Below, piece after piece: positions 17,784-28,744 of a stretch of 46,182 nucleotides of DNA; the first letter of the stretch is position 1, and every line of letters begins with the position of its first letter. The DNA lies in NCBI RefSeq assembly GCF_946886695.1, contig NZ_CAMPJD010000038.1:1-46182 (forward strand), given 5' to 3'. The DNA comes from an uncultured Pseudoxanthomonas sp. (GTDB lineage Bacteria; Pseudomonadota; Gammaproteobacteria; Xanthomonadales; Xanthomonadaceae). A model generated the notes under the pieces. The model had not been told where the DNA came from and ran no database searches. It saw nothing but the letters and a program-made list of their open reading frames with translations. The position numbers and the translations under genes were made by a program.

Positions 17784-17811
17784 TCTATAGGGACCACCGG
17801 CTTACGGTCAA
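17784..17811 (-). promoter_or_regulatory. Sigma-70 promoter of rpmH-rnpA-yidC
   Basis: On the minus strand TTGACC (17806-17811) and TATAGA (17784-17789) are 16 bases apart and lie about 40 bases before the rpmH start. This is the best-formed promoter seen in the window. Confidence 0.72.
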
Positions 17812-17887
17812 CTCCCCTGGTGCTTTCGACACGATGCTCTTTCGCAACCGGCTGAACACAGTGCCGTTCACCCGCTTCATCCACATC

Positions 17888-17896
17888 TTATGCACA
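17888..17896 (+). promoter_or_regulatory. DnaA box upstream of dnaA
   Basis: TTATGCACA fits the DnaA-box consensus TTWTNCACA exactly. It lies 120 bases before the dnaA start, in the divergent region with rpmH, and could serve dnaA autoregulation. Only one box is visible here. Confidence 0.55.
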
Positions 17897-18015
17897 GGAT
17901 CGTTGGCGGGTCCCGACGCCGGTGGTAGTCTGGCTGACCCCATTGACTCCGCCCCGTGCTGCCTCCGGCAACGCGGGATGGCCTGTTCTTCCCCACACGC
18001 GAGTTGTTCCACCTG

Positions 18016-19347
18016 ATGGATGCCTGGCCCCGTTGCCTCGAACGCCTGGAAGCCGAACTGCCGGCCGAGGATGTACACACTTGGCTGAAACCCTTGCAGG
18101 CCGAGCAGCGCAGCAATGCCATGGTGCTGTACGCACCCAACGCCTTCATCGTGGAGCAGGTTCGCGAGCGTTACCTGGGCCGCATCCGCGAGCTGCTGGA
18201 CTACTTTGTCGGCCACGATGACGTTTCGCTGGAAATCGGTTCGCGCAGCAGACCGGCCGACATCAGCGTGCCGATCGCGAACGGCCACGCCGCACCCGGC
18301 GTCGCCGCGCCCGCCGAACCCTTTGCCGGCAACATGGACCTGCACTACACCTTCGACAATTTCGTCGAAGGCCGCAGCAACCAGCTCGGCCGCGCCGCCG
18401 CGTGGCAAGCCGCGCAGAAGCCGGGCGACCGTTCCCACAACCCGCTGCTGCTGTACGGCGGCACGGGTCTTGGCAAGACGCACCTGATGTTCGCCGCCGG
18501 CAATGAAATGCGCCGGCAGAATCCGAATGCGCGCGTGCTGTACCTGCGCAGCGAGCAGTTCTTCAGCGCCATGACCAAGGCGCTGATCGAAAAGTCGATG
18601 GACCAGTTCAAGCGCCGATTCCAGCAGGTGGACGCGCTGCTGATCGACGACATCCAGTTCTTCGCCGGCAAGGACCGCACGCAGGAAGAGTTCTTCCACA
18701 CTTTCAACGCGTTGTTCGACGGCCGGCAGCAGATCATCCTGACCTGCGATCGCTATCCGCGCGAAGTGGAAGGTCTGGAACCCCGGCTTAAATCGCGCCT
18801 GGCCTGGGGCCTGAGCGTGGCGATCGATCCGCCGGACTTCGAGACGCGCGCGGCCATCGTGTTGGCCAAGGCGCATGAGCGCGGTGCGCAGATCCCCGAC
18901 GACGTGGCGTTCCTGCTGGCCAAGAAGATGCGCAGCAACGTGCGCGACCTGGAAGGCGCACTCAACACGCTGGCCGCGCGCGCCAATTTCACCGGGCGCG
19001 CCATCACCACGGAGTTCGCCCAGGAAACCCTGCGCGACCTGCTGCGCGCGCAGCAGCAGGCCATCAGCATCCCCAATATCCAGAAGACCGTGGCAGACTA
19101 CTACGGTCTGCAAATCAAGGACCTGCTGTCCAAGCGGCGGACGCGTTCACTGGCGCGTCCGCGGCAGATGGCGATGGCCTTGGCCAAGGAACTGACCGAA
19201 CACAGCCTGCCGGAAATCGGCGACGCGTTCGCCGGTCGCGATCACACGACCGTGCTGCACGCCTGCCGACAGATCCGCACCCTGATGGAAGCGGACGGCA
19301 AGCTGCGCGAGGACTGGGACAAACTGATCCGGAAGCTCAGCGAGTAA
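18016..19347 (+). CDS. dnaA: Chromosomal replication initiator protein DnaA
   Basis: This encodes 443 residues with the four DnaA domains. Domain I starts [20 protein letters not shown], and a short variable domain II follows. Domain III is the AAA+ core with Walker [10 protein letters not shown] and Walker [10 protein letters not shown]. Domain IV binds DNA, with the signature [19 protein letters not shown] 18016 was chosen because homology starts there; an upstream in-frame GTG at 17956 would add 20 unconserved residues. DnaA melts oriC, which lies in the following 446-base gap. Confidence 0.97.
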   Translation: MDAWPRCLERLEAELPAEDVHTWLKPLQAEQRSNAMVLYAPNAFIVEQVRERYLGRIRELLDYFVGHDDVSLEIGSRSRPADISVPIANGHAAPGVAAPAEPFAGNMDLHYTFDNFVEGRSNQLGRAAAWQAAQKPGDRSHNPLLLYGGTGLGKTHLMFAAGNEMRRQNPNARVLYLRSEQFFSAMTKALIEKSMDQFKRRFQQVDALLIDDIQFFAGKDRTQEEFFHTFNALFDGRQQIILTCDRYPREVEGLEPRLKSRLAWGLSVAIDPPDFETRAAIVLAKAHERGAQIPDDVAFLLAKKMRSNVRDLEGALNTLAARANFTGRAITTEFAQETLRDLLRAQQQAISIPNIQKTVADYYGLQIKDLLSKRRTRSLARPRQMAMALAKELTEHSLPEIGDAFAGRDHTTVLHACRQIRTLMEADGKLREDWDKLIRKLSE

Positions 19348-19793
19348 TTGCGGGTCGCCCTGCGGCGCATCCGCGTTCACGCGGTATCCGGGTCAGCGCT
19401 TCACGTTATCCGGCGCGCGAGAGTGTTCAGTGCGCGCGGGCCGGTGGATGCCTGCTTCGCCTGCGTTGCCGTTTTCCTCTTTGAGGCCGTTGCTTCAGGC
19501 CGCCGCCGCATCCTGTGGCGACACAGTAGGCAGAGCTGCGAATCGGGGCAACGCATAACATCGTGGACAAGCAGGTCTGCCTTCTGTGGATAAGATGTGC
19601 GTGGAATCAGGCCGGAAAGTTGTCCACAGGTTTCTGCATAGGCACACCTGCCCCTGTCCACCGGGTTGGAAGAAGAAGAAATTGATTCAATTCAAATGGT
19701 TATGTGGGTTTTCCCGGATTTCGGGCCCTACCATCACCACCAGCTTTTAAGCTTTTAGTCTTTAAAATCCAAAGCGAAGGGGCCCCAACAATC
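19348..19793 (+). other. Probable chromosomal origin of replication (oriC)
   Basis: This 446-base gap between dnaA and dnaN has no credible gene. A perfect DnaA box TTATCCACA lies at 19585-19593 on the minus strand. Near-matches are TTGTCCACA at 19620-19628 (plus) and TTGTCCACG at 19562-19570 (minus). To the right, the GC-rich sequence gives way to AT-rich stretches: GAAATTGATTCAATTCAAAT near 19678-19697, and CTTTTAAGC, then CTTTAAAATCC near 19743-19770. These are suited to unwinding and may also contain the dnaN promoter. The dnaA-dnaN gap is a common oriC position in gammaproteobacteria related to Xanthomonas. Confidence 0.75.
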
Positions 19794-20894
19794 ATGCGTT
19801 TCAGTCTGCAGCGCGAAGCTTTCCTCAAGCCCTTGGCCCAGGTGGTCAATGTGGTCGAACGCCGGCAGACATTGCCGGTACTGGCAAATTTCCTGGTCCA
19901 GGTGCAGAACGGACAGCTCTCGCTGACCGGTACCGACCTGGAAGTGGAGATGATTTCCCGTATCGCCGTGGATGAGGCGCAGGACGGCGAGACCACGATC
20001 CCCGCGCGCAAGCTGTTCGACATCATTCGCGCGCTGCCCGACGGCAGCAAGGTGACGGTGAGCCAGACGGGCGACAAGGTCACCGTGCAGGCCGGTCGCA
20101 GCCGTTTCACGCTGGCCACTTTGCCGGCGAACGATTTCCCGTCAGTGGATGAAGTTGAAGCGACCGAACGTATCGAGGTGCCGGAAGCGACCTTGAAGGA
20201 GCTGATCGAACGAACCTCGTTCGCGATGGCCCAGCAGGACGTGCGCTACTACCTCAATGGACTGCTTTTCGACTTGAGCGAGAGGACGTTGCGTTGTGTG
20301 GCGACCGACGGTCATCGCTTGGCGCTGTGCGAGGCGGAGCTTGAAGGCGCGCCCGTTGGCAAGCGGCAGATCATCGTGCCGCGCAAGGGCGTGAGCGAAC
20401 TGCAACGCTTGCTGGAAGGCGGCGACCGTTCGCTGGAACTGGAGGTCGGCCGCAGCCACATCCGGGTCAAGCGGGACGATGTGACCTTTACCTCGAAGCT
20501 GATCGATGGCCGTTTCCCCGACTATGCCGCGGTGATCCCGATCGGCGCGGACCGCGAGGTATTGCTGGACCGCGAGATCCTGCGTGCCGCTCTGCAGCGT
20601 GCCGCCATCCTGTCCAACGAGAAGTACCGGGGCGTACGCGTGGAAGTCTCGCCAGGCCAGCTGAAGATCAGTGCGCATAATCCGGAGCAGGAAGAGGCTC
20701 AGGAAGAGATCGAAGCCGATACCAAGGTGGACGGTCTGGCTATCGGCTTCAACGTGAATTACCTGCTTGATGCCCTATCTGCCCTGCGTGATGAACACGT
20801 CGTCATTCAACTCCGCGACGCGAATTCGTCAGCCTTGGTGCGCGAGGCAAGCAGTGAGAAGTCCCGTCACGTGGTGATGCCGCTGCGCCTCTGA
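19794..20894 (+). CDS. dnaN: DNA polymerase III beta subunit (sliding clamp)
   Basis: This encodes 366 residues of the beta clamp, a three-domain protein that forms the ring holding polymerase III on DNA. Recognisable blocks are MRFSLQREAFLKPL, RQTLPVLANFLV, RYYLNGLLFDL, TDGHRLALCE and the C-terminal SEKSRHVVMPLRL (MPMRL-type ending). ATG 19794 is preceded by GAAGGGG and matches the family start; an upstream in-frame codon at 19704 would run into the AT-rich origin region. A parS-type site and a 13-bp hairpin lie just after its stop. Confidence 0.98.
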   Translation: MRFSLQREAFLKPLAQVVNVVERRQTLPVLANFLVQVQNGQLSLTGTDLEVEMISRIAVDEAQDGETTIPARKLFDIIRALPDGSKVTVSQTGDKVTVQAGRSRFTLATLPANDFPSVDEVEATERIEVPEATLKELIERTSFAMAQQDVRYYLNGLLFDLSERTLRCVATDGHRLALCEAELEGAPVGKRQIIVPRKGVSELQRLLEGGDRSLELEVGRSHIRVKRDDVTFTSKLIDGRFPDYAAVIPIGADREVLLDREILRAALQRAAILSNEKYRGVRVEVSPGQLKISAHNPEQEEAQEEIEADTKVDGLAIGFNVNYLLDALSALRDEHVVIQLRDANSSALVREASSEKSRHVVMPLRL

Positions 20895-20900
20895 CATCCC

Positions 20901-20916
20901 TGTTCCACGTGAAACA
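20901..20916 (+). other. parS-type centromere site 1 (ParB binding)
   Basis: TGTTCCACGTGAAACA matches the widely conserved chromosomal parS consensus TGTTNCACGTGAAACA at every position. It lies seven bases after the dnaN stop. The ParA and ParB genes are not in this window. Confidence 0.85.
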
Positions 20917-20919
20917 TCC

Positions 20920-20954
20920 GACATCGCCCGGCCTTGCGCCGGGCGATGTCGTTT
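20920..20954 (+). terminator. Long hairpin downstream of dnaN
   Basis: GACATCGCCCGGC at 20920-20932 pairs perfectly over 13 bases with GCCGGGCGATGTC at 20938-20950. GTTT follows. It is likely a terminator of dnaN transcripts, although the U-tract is short. Confidence 0.6.
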
Positions 20955-20964
20955 ACAAGCACCC

Positions 20965-20999
20965 CTAGGCGATTCGCTTGTCTGGGAACGCTAGGCGAT
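20965..20999 (+). repeat. Direct repeat of CTAGGCGAT upstream of recF
   Basis: CTAGGCGAT occurs at 20965-20973 and again at 20991-20999, 26 bases apart start to start. The spacing is near two and a half helical turns. Whether it binds a protein is unknown. Confidence 0.4.
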
Positions 21000-21093
21000 A
21001 GAATCATCCGATGCCGCTGTCGCCCGCCTGCCCGTTGCCCCACCCTCACCATTCACTCGCCCAGCAGCCCTTGCCCGGAAAGGGGATCTCTCC

Positions 21094-22212
21094 GTGCAGG
21101 TGACCCGTCTTGATGTAAGCGGGCTACGCCGATTCCAGCAGGTTTCAGTGGCCCCGGGACCGGGGCTGAATCTGATTACGGGCGACAACGGCGCGGGCAA
21201 AACCAGCCTGCTGGAAGCCCTCCACCTGATGGCGTACGGACGCAGCTTCCGTGGACGAGTGCGTGATGGGCTGGTCCGAACCGGGACCGATGCTGTCGAG
21301 GTCTTCGTGGAGTGGCGCGAAACCACCCGGGACCGTCTTCGTCGCGCCGGCCTGCGCCATACCGGTCAGGCGTGGACCGGTCGACTGGATGGAGAGAATG
21401 TCTCTCAACTCGGTGATCTCTGCGCCGCGCTTGCGGTCGTCAGCTTCGAGCCGGGTAGCCACGCTATGGTTACCGGGGGAGGAGAACCCCGCCGTCGCTT
21501 CATCGACTGGGGCTTGTTCCACGTGGAACAGGGGGGCGAGGGGACCTTCCTGCCGTTGTGGCGCCGATATGCCCGGGCGCTCAAGCAGCGAAATGCCCTG
21601 CTGAAGTCAGGCTCAGGCAGTACTCAACTCGACGCCTGGGATCACGAGATGGCCGAGACGGGTGAGTTATTGACGAGCCATCGCCTGCGTTATCTCGAAG
21701 CCATGCAGGGCCATCTGTCTGCGGTCGCTGCCGACCTGGCGCCGTCGCTCGGTGCCGCAGACCTGCAGTTCCAGCCCGGGTGGCGACGCCACGAGCTGGC
21801 ATTGGCAGACGCGTTGCTGCTCGCCCGGGATCGGGACCGCGCGTCGGGTTACACCACCGTCGGTCCTCACCGGGCTGACTGGCGCATCGACTACTCCAGC
21901 CTGCCCGGTCGAGAAACGCTTTCCCGCGGCCAAGCGAAATTGACCGCGTTGTGTTGCCTGCTGGCGCAGGCGGAGGATTTCGCTGCCCGAAGAGGCGAAT
22001 GGCCCGTCATCGCCTTGGACGACCTGGCATCGGAGCTGGATCGACACCACCAGCGCCGGATCCTGGAGCGGCTTCTGGCTTGCGGTGCCCAGGTCTTGAT
22101 CACCGGCACCGAAGCTCCCTCCGGACTCAATGACATGCAGGCGGCGCCTACTGTGTTCCACGTGGAACAGGGCGCCATCGAGGTCCTGCAGGTTGGCGGC
22201 GGCGGGGGCTAA
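21094..22212 (+). CDS. recF: DNA replication and repair protein RecF
   Basis: This encodes 372 residues of an SMC-like ATPase that loads RecA at gaps with RecO and RecR. The start is GTG 21094 with AAGGGG eight bases upstream. Visible motifs are Walker A TGDNGAGKTSLLEAL, the family block YGRSFRG, the signature-like ETLSRGQAKLTALCCLLAQ, and Walker B VIALDDLASELD. Two parS 16-mers lie inside the coding sequence (21515-21530 and 22154-22169). Both are read in the same phase, giving FHVEQG twice, in GLFHVEQGGEG and TVFHVEQGAIE. Those peptides are therefore constrained by DNA function as well as protein function. Confidence 0.95.
   Translation: MQVTRLDVSGLRRFQQVSVAPGPGLNLITGDNGAGKTSLLEALHLMAYGRSFRGRVRDGLVRTGTDAVEVFVEWRETTRDRLRRAGLRHTGQAWTGRLDGENVSQLGDLCAALAVVSFEPGSHAMVTGGGEPRRRFIDWGLFHVEQGGEGTFLPLWRRYARALKQRNALLKSGSGSTQLDAWDHEMAETGELLTSHRLRYLEAMQGHLSAVAADLAPSLGAADLQFQPGWRRHELALADALLLARDRDRASGYTTVGPHRADWRIDYSSLPGRETLSRGQAKLTALCCLLAQAEDFAARRGEWPVIALDDLASELDRHHQRRILERLLACGAQVLITGTEAPSGLNDMQAAPTVFHVEQGAIEVLQVGGGGG
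21515..21530 (+). other. parS-type site 2, inside recF
   Basis: TGTTCCACGTGGAACA is a perfect 16-base palindrome and the form of parS described for Pseudomonas and relatives. It lies within the recF reading frame, encoding LFHVEQ. Confidence 0.85.
22154..22169 (+). other. parS-type site 3, near the 3' end of recF
   Basis: TGTTCCACGTGGAACA is identical to site 2 and in the same reading phase, encoding VFHVEQ, 43 bases before the end of recF. Confidence 0.85.
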
Positions 22213-22223
22213 GTGCGCACCAG

Positions 22224-22232
22224 TGCTATAAT
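22224..22232 (+). promoter_or_regulatory. Extended -10 promoter of gyrB
   Basis: TGCTATAAT is a full consensus extended -10 element. It lies 82 bases before the gyrB ATG. No good -35 is seen, which is usual when an extended -10 is present. Confidence 0.6.
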
Positions 22233-22280
22233 TCCGCGTTGAATCCCTTGGCCCGCGCGTGGCGCCCACCGACCCGGTGA

Positions 22281-24779
<2,499 letters not shown>

Positions 24780-24789
24780 CGTTCGGAGG

Positions 24790-25620
24790 ATGAGCCCGGT
24801 TCCCTCCTCCCTGGTCGACGCGGGAGCCCCCGGCCGACGTCCATTGCGCGACGTGCTGCCGGCGTTCGCATTGGACGTCGTGCTGGCGGTGTTGCTTTCG
24901 TTCTCGGCTATGCTCCTGGGCTTGTTGGGATGGGGCGCATGGCGGGGTGTGGAGTTGGCACACGCGCACGGCGGCATGATCGACACGGAGGCCCTGCGGG
25001 CGAATGTGGGGGCTCCGCCCGTCCTGTTCCTCATCATGGCCACACTCGTCAGCACTGGCGGCACAGCGCTGCTGCTGTACTTCTGGCGCCGACGCGCGAC
25101 GATCATCGAACGGGGCCAATCCCTGGCTAACGTGCGCTTGGCCCGGACCTGGTTCTGGGCGCTTGGTGCTGGGATTTCGACCTTCCTGTTCAGTGCAGTC
25201 ATGAGCGGATGCGGCCGCGCGCTGGGGCTGGAACTGGAACCCAGCAACCTGGACGTGATCAAGGCCGGATTCGCGCAGTACCCCGTCTTCCTGGGCCTGT
25301 TCGCCGTCGTCCTTGCGCCGATGTACGAGGAACTGCTGTTCCGCCGCGTCCTGTTCGGGCGGCTGTGGCACGCGGGTTGGCCCGTGCTGGGCCTCGTGCT
25401 GAGCAGCCTGGTGTTCGCCCTTGTCCATGAAATGCCGGGTCTCAATGGAAAGCCGCCCTCCAGCACGCTTTTCCTGGTCTTCGTCTATGCCGGCATGGGC
25501 GCCATGTTTGCCGGCGTTTACCGGGTGACAGGGACGCTATGGGCGCCGATCGCCGCGCATATCCTGAACAACGCCCTGGCACTGGTGGTCCTGCAGGTCT
25601 ACGGTCAGACACAGGCTTAA
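24790..25620 (+). CDS. CPBP family intramembrane metalloprotease
   Basis: This encodes 276 residues with about seven hydrophobic segments. The CPBP (Abi/Rce1-like) motifs are in order: EELLFRRVLFGRL (EExxxR), then LVFALVHE (FxxxH), then HILNNALAL (HxxxN). These residues form the catalytic site buried in the membrane. Members cleave prenylated proteins in eukaryotes and have various roles in bacteria; no substrate can be named here. ATG 24790 abuts GGAGG with no spacing, so translation may instead start at a later codon, or be coupled to gyrB 10 bases upstream. Confidence 0.82.
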   Translation: MSPVPSSLVDAGAPGRRPLRDVLPAFALDVVLAVLLSFSAMLLGLLGWGAWRGVELAHAHGGMIDTEALRANVGAPPVLFLIMATLVSTGGTALLLYFWRRRATIIERGQSLANVRLARTWFWALGAGISTFLFSAVMSGCGRALGLELEPSNLDVIKAGFAQYPVFLGLFAVVLAPMYEELLFRRVLFGRLWHAGWPVLGLVLSSLVFALVHEMPGLNGKPPSSTLFLVFVYAGMGAMFAGVYRVTGTLWAPIAAHILNNALALVVLQVYGQTQA

Positions 25621-25689
25621 TGTGATTGACGAAAGTTTAAGACGCGTTTGCCCAGACTCCCGCTGTACGCAATATCTCAAGGGGAGCGC

Positions 25690-26496
25690 ATGAAAGTCTG
25701 GATTCTCGGAACCATCGCTGCTCTAGGGCTGACGGCCTGCGCCACCACGACCTCGCCCACCGGGCGGACCCAGATGGTCGGTGGCGTCTCGCAGGCGCAG
25801 CTCGATCAATTGGGCGCGCAGGCCTTTGCCGAGACCAAGGCCAAGGAAACGCTGAGTCGCGACGCGCGACAGAACAGTTACGTCACCTGCGTGGTCAACG
25901 CACTCGTGCGCCAATTGCCCCCCGAGCAGCGCAGGGTCGCGTGGGAAACGGCTGTTTTCTCGGACAAGGAACCGAACGCTTTCGCACTGCCGGGAGGCAA
26001 GGTTGGCGTTAACACCGGGATTTTCACGGTGGCGAAGAACCAGGATCAGCTCGCGGCGGTGCTTGGTCATGAGATCGGCCACGTGATCGCGCGCCATCAT
26101 GAAGAACGCATCACCCGTCAGATGGGAGCGCAGGCGGGCCTGGGCGTCCTGGGGGCACTGGCGGGTGCGCGCTACGGCGATGGCGCGGCCAGCACGGTGA
26201 ATCAGCTGGGCGGCATGACCGCGCAGGCCGCGTTCCTGCTGCCTGGATCGCGCACTCAGGAGAGCGAGGCGGATGTCGTTGGCCAGCGCCTGATGGCTCA
26301 GGCGGGCTTCGATCCTCGCCAGGCCGTCGATCTCTGGCAGAACATGATGGCCGCCAGTGGTAGCCGTCAGCCGCAGTGGCTTTCTACTCACCCTGACCCC
26401 ACCAACCGCATCCGCGAACTGCAACGCGATGCACCCTCTCTAGTGCCCACCTACGAGGCTGCCAGGAAGGCGGGAAATGCGCCCAAATGCGGTTGA
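25690..26496 (+). CDS. M48 family metallopeptidase lipoprotein (LoiP/YggG-like)
   Basis: This encodes 268 residues. The signal MKVWILGTIAALGLTAC has a lipobox with Cys at 17, predicting outer-membrane or periplasmic-face attachment. The zinc-protease motif HEIGH is followed by the third ligand in ESEADVVGQ, as in M48 peptidases such as LoiP and BepA. Before it, NAFALPGGKVGVNTGIF is a family hallmark. Such proteins degrade misfolded outer-membrane proteins. The start has AAGGGGAG at good distance. The last bases overlap a TTGACA hexamer (26493-26498) that could be a -35 for the next gene. Confidence 0.9.
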   Translation: MKVWILGTIAALGLTACATTTSPTGRTQMVGGVSQAQLDQLGAQAFAETKAKETLSRDARQNSYVTCVVNALVRQLPPEQRRVAWETAVFSDKEPNAFALPGGKVGVNTGIFTVAKNQDQLAAVLGHEIGHVIARHHEERITRQMGAQAGLGVLGALAGARYGDGAASTVNQLGGMTAQAAFLLPGSRTQESEADVVGQRLMAQAGFDPRQAVDLWQNMMAASGSRQPQWLSTHPDPTNRIRELQRDAPSLVPTYEAARKAGNAPKCG

Positions 26497-26629
26497 CACA
26501 CGCCACGGTATTGCTGCTATGCAGCACCTGAAACGGTATCCGCACGCACCAGGTTTCTGTTAGTTTTGCCGGCCCCGCACGCAGGCGGGTTGGACCGTCA
26601 TCCCCCGGATGGCCTGACGAGGTTTGAAG

Positions 26630-27820
26630 ATGAAGCTCCGCATGCACAAGAAGTCCCTACTCAGCATGATGTTGCTGGCTGCCTTTGGCGGCGGCATCGT
26701 CGCCGATGCCGTGGCGCAGTCCGCACGGTCCTCCAATCGCAGTTCGCGTGAAGGCAGCCAGAAGGCGGAGGTCCGTTACCCCGACGCAACCCGCGAAGAC
26801 CCCAAGGCCAAGCCTTCCAGCAAGATGCAGGGCAAGTTGAGCAAGCTGTTCAAGGCCTACGAGAAGGAAGACAACGACGCCGAGACGCTGGCGTTGGCCA
26901 AGGAGCTGTTCGCCGAACCGAATGCCAACGAGTACGACAAGGCCATGGCTGCCCAGCTGGGTGGACAGGCGGCGTACAACCTGGATGACATGGCGACCGC
27001 CAAGCAGATGCTCCAGCAGGTGATCGATCTCAATGCGCTGGACAACAACGGCCACTACCAGTCGATGCTGATGCTGGCCCAGTTGCAGCTGCAGGACGAC
27101 GAGTTCGAGCCGGGCATGGCCAACCTCAACCGTTATCTCGCAGAGACGAAATCCAACAAGCCCGAAGACCTGATCCAGAAGGGCCAGGCGCTGTACCAGA
27201 TGGAGAAGTACGCGGAAGCCATCCCGGTACTCGAGCAGGCCATCGCCGCCACGCCGGAGCCTAAGGACAACTGGTACGGCCTGCTCCTGGCGTCGCTCAT
27301 CGCCGCCGAGCGCCCTGCCGAAGCGGTGAAGATCGCCGAACAGATGGCCGCAAAGAATCCGGCCGACAAGAAGGCCCAGCTCAACCTCGTCGCGACGTAC
27401 CAACAGGCGGACCAGTACGACAAGGCCGCCACCACGCTGGAGAAGATGCGTTCTGCCGGCCAGCTGACCGAAGAAAAGGAATACCGTCAGCTCTACGTGA
27501 CCTACGCCAACATGGACGGTCGGGAGAAGGACGTCATTTCCGTCGTCAACGAAGGCCTGGAGAAGGGCTTGCTGAAGCCGGATCACCAGACCTTCCTGGC
27601 CCTGGCGCAGGCGTACTACTATTCCGAGCAGATCCCGCAAGCCATCGATGCGTGGCAGAAGGCTGCGCCCCTTGCCGCGGATGGCGAAACCTATCTGAAC
27701 CTTGCGCGCGTCCTCTGGCAGGAAGACCGCATCCCGGAAGCCAAGGTGGCGGCAAGAGCCGCGTTGGGGAAGGGTTTGAAGAAGCCGGACGACGCGAAGA
27801 AGATCATTGCGCTGCCGTAA
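26630..27820 (+). CDS. Periplasmic tetratricopeptide-repeat protein
   Basis: This encodes 396 residues. A long signal peptide (KKSLLSMMLLAAFGGGIVADAVAQ) predicts export with cleavage after AVAQ. The rest is helical with several TPR-like units, for example AQLGGQAAYNLDDMATAKQM, KGQALYQMEKYAEAIPVLEQ and LVATYQQADQYDKAATTLEK. ATG 26630 with GAGG seven bases upstream fits best; a TTG two codons earlier is possible. It lies directly before tonB-exbBD on the same strand. A TPR scaffold next to TonB suggests a partner role in outer-membrane transport, but this is only from context. Confidence 0.82.
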   Translation: MKLRMHKKSLLSMMLLAAFGGGIVADAVAQSARSSNRSSREGSQKAEVRYPDATREDPKAKPSSKMQGKLSKLFKAYEKEDNDAETLALAKELFAEPNANEYDKAMAAQLGGQAAYNLDDMATAKQMLQQVIDLNALDNNGHYQSMLMLAQLQLQDDEFEPGMANLNRYLAETKSNKPEDLIQKGQALYQMEKYAEAIPVLEQAIAATPEPKDNWYGLLLASLIAAERPAEAVKIAEQMAAKNPADKKAQLNLVATYQQADQYDKAATTLEKMRSAGQLTEEKEYRQLYVTYANMDGREKDVISVVNEGLEKGLLKPDHQTFLALAQAYYYSEQIPQAIDAWQKAAPLAADGETYLNLARVLWQEDRIPEAKVAARAALGKGLKKPDDAKKIIALP

Positions 27821-27882
27821 CGGGATTCGATGACACCGAAGGCCAATTAATCCATACGGATGATGGCATCGGGGCGCCGGAT

Positions 27883-27891
27883 TGGTATAAG
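27883..27891 (+). promoter_or_regulatory. Candidate extended -10 promoter of tonB
   Basis: TGGTATAAG resembles an extended -10 (TGnTATAAT) and lies 89 bases before the tonB start. No Fur-box-like palindrome is evident in the 159-base gap 27821-27979. Confidence 0.42.
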
Positions 27892-27979
27892 CTGGGGGTT
27901 CCGTCGGTGAAAACCACCGGCAGGGCCCAGAATCGACGATGCGTCTCGGCGCTCGTATCAACCTTGAGTTAATTGGCGC

Positions 27980-28648
27980 ATGGCTGAACAACTGGTCATC
28001 AACAGGTACCGGGAAGAAGAAGAGGACAACAGCCTCAACTGGCCCCGTATCATCGGTATTGCCTTCGTGATCGCATTGCACGCAGCGGCGCTGCTTGCAC
28101 TGTTGATCCCGGCGGTCGCTCCGCCGGCTGAAAAGAAGGAAGAGCGCCGCACTTCGGTCGTCATCGTCGACGCGCCGCCTCCCCCGCCGCCGCCGCCGCC
28201 GCCGCCGCCGAAGCAGGACACTCCGCCGCCGCCGGTCAAGAACCTGGCGCCGCCGAAGACCACCCCGCTGCCGCCGCCGCCGGAGGCTCCGCCGGTCGAC
28301 ATCGCAGAGCCGCGTCCGACCGACATCGTCACCCCGCCGTCGCCGCCCGCACCGCCTGCGCCTACGCCGGACATCGGCGCCAGCGTGGATATCTCGTCGA
28401 AGAACATGAACCCGCCGCGTTACCCGCCCGCCGCCGCGCGCGCCGGTATCACCGGTACGGTCATACTGATCATCGACGTGGACGCCAACGGCAACGTGAC
28501 CAACGTGTCGGTGGAAAAGTCGAGCCGCAACCGCGACCTCGACCGTGCCGCGATCGATGCTGCACGCAAGTGGCGCTTCAATGCTTCCGTCGTAAATGGC
28601 CAGAAGTCAGCTGGCCGGGTCCGCGTACCGGTGGATTTCACGCTTTAA
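27980..28648 (+). CDS. tonB: Energy transducer TonB
   Basis: The 222-residue protein has the canonical TonB order: a cytoplasmic N-terminus rich in Glu, one membrane helix at about 27-46 with the S/H-type residue pattern (IIGIAFVIALHAAALLALL), a periplasmic proline-rich spacer, and the TonB C-terminal domain YPPAAARAGITGTVILIIDV to KWRFNAS. The His in the helix matches the essential His of TonB. The spacer holds a run of 12 prolines coded largely by CCG repeats. It passes proton-motive energy from ExbBD to receptors such as the one at 35592-38381. Confidence 0.95.
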   Translation: MAEQLVINRYREEEEDNSLNWPRIIGIAFVIALHAAALLALLIPAVAPPAEKKEERRTSVVIVDAPPPPPPPPPPPPKQDTPPPPVKNLAPPKTTPLPPPPEAPPVDIAEPRPTDIVTPPSPPAPPAPTPDIGASVDISSKNMNPPRYPPAAARAGITGTVILIIDVDANGNVTNVSVEKSSRNRDLDRAAIDAARKWRFNASVVNGQKSAGRVRVPVDFTL

Positions 28649-28744
28649 GAAGGAAGACGGCGGCCAACACCTGGGCCAAGGTCAACGTTTCATCCTTTCA
28701 GAACCGCAACACCCTCTATCAACACTTATATAAAGGTAAGCGTC

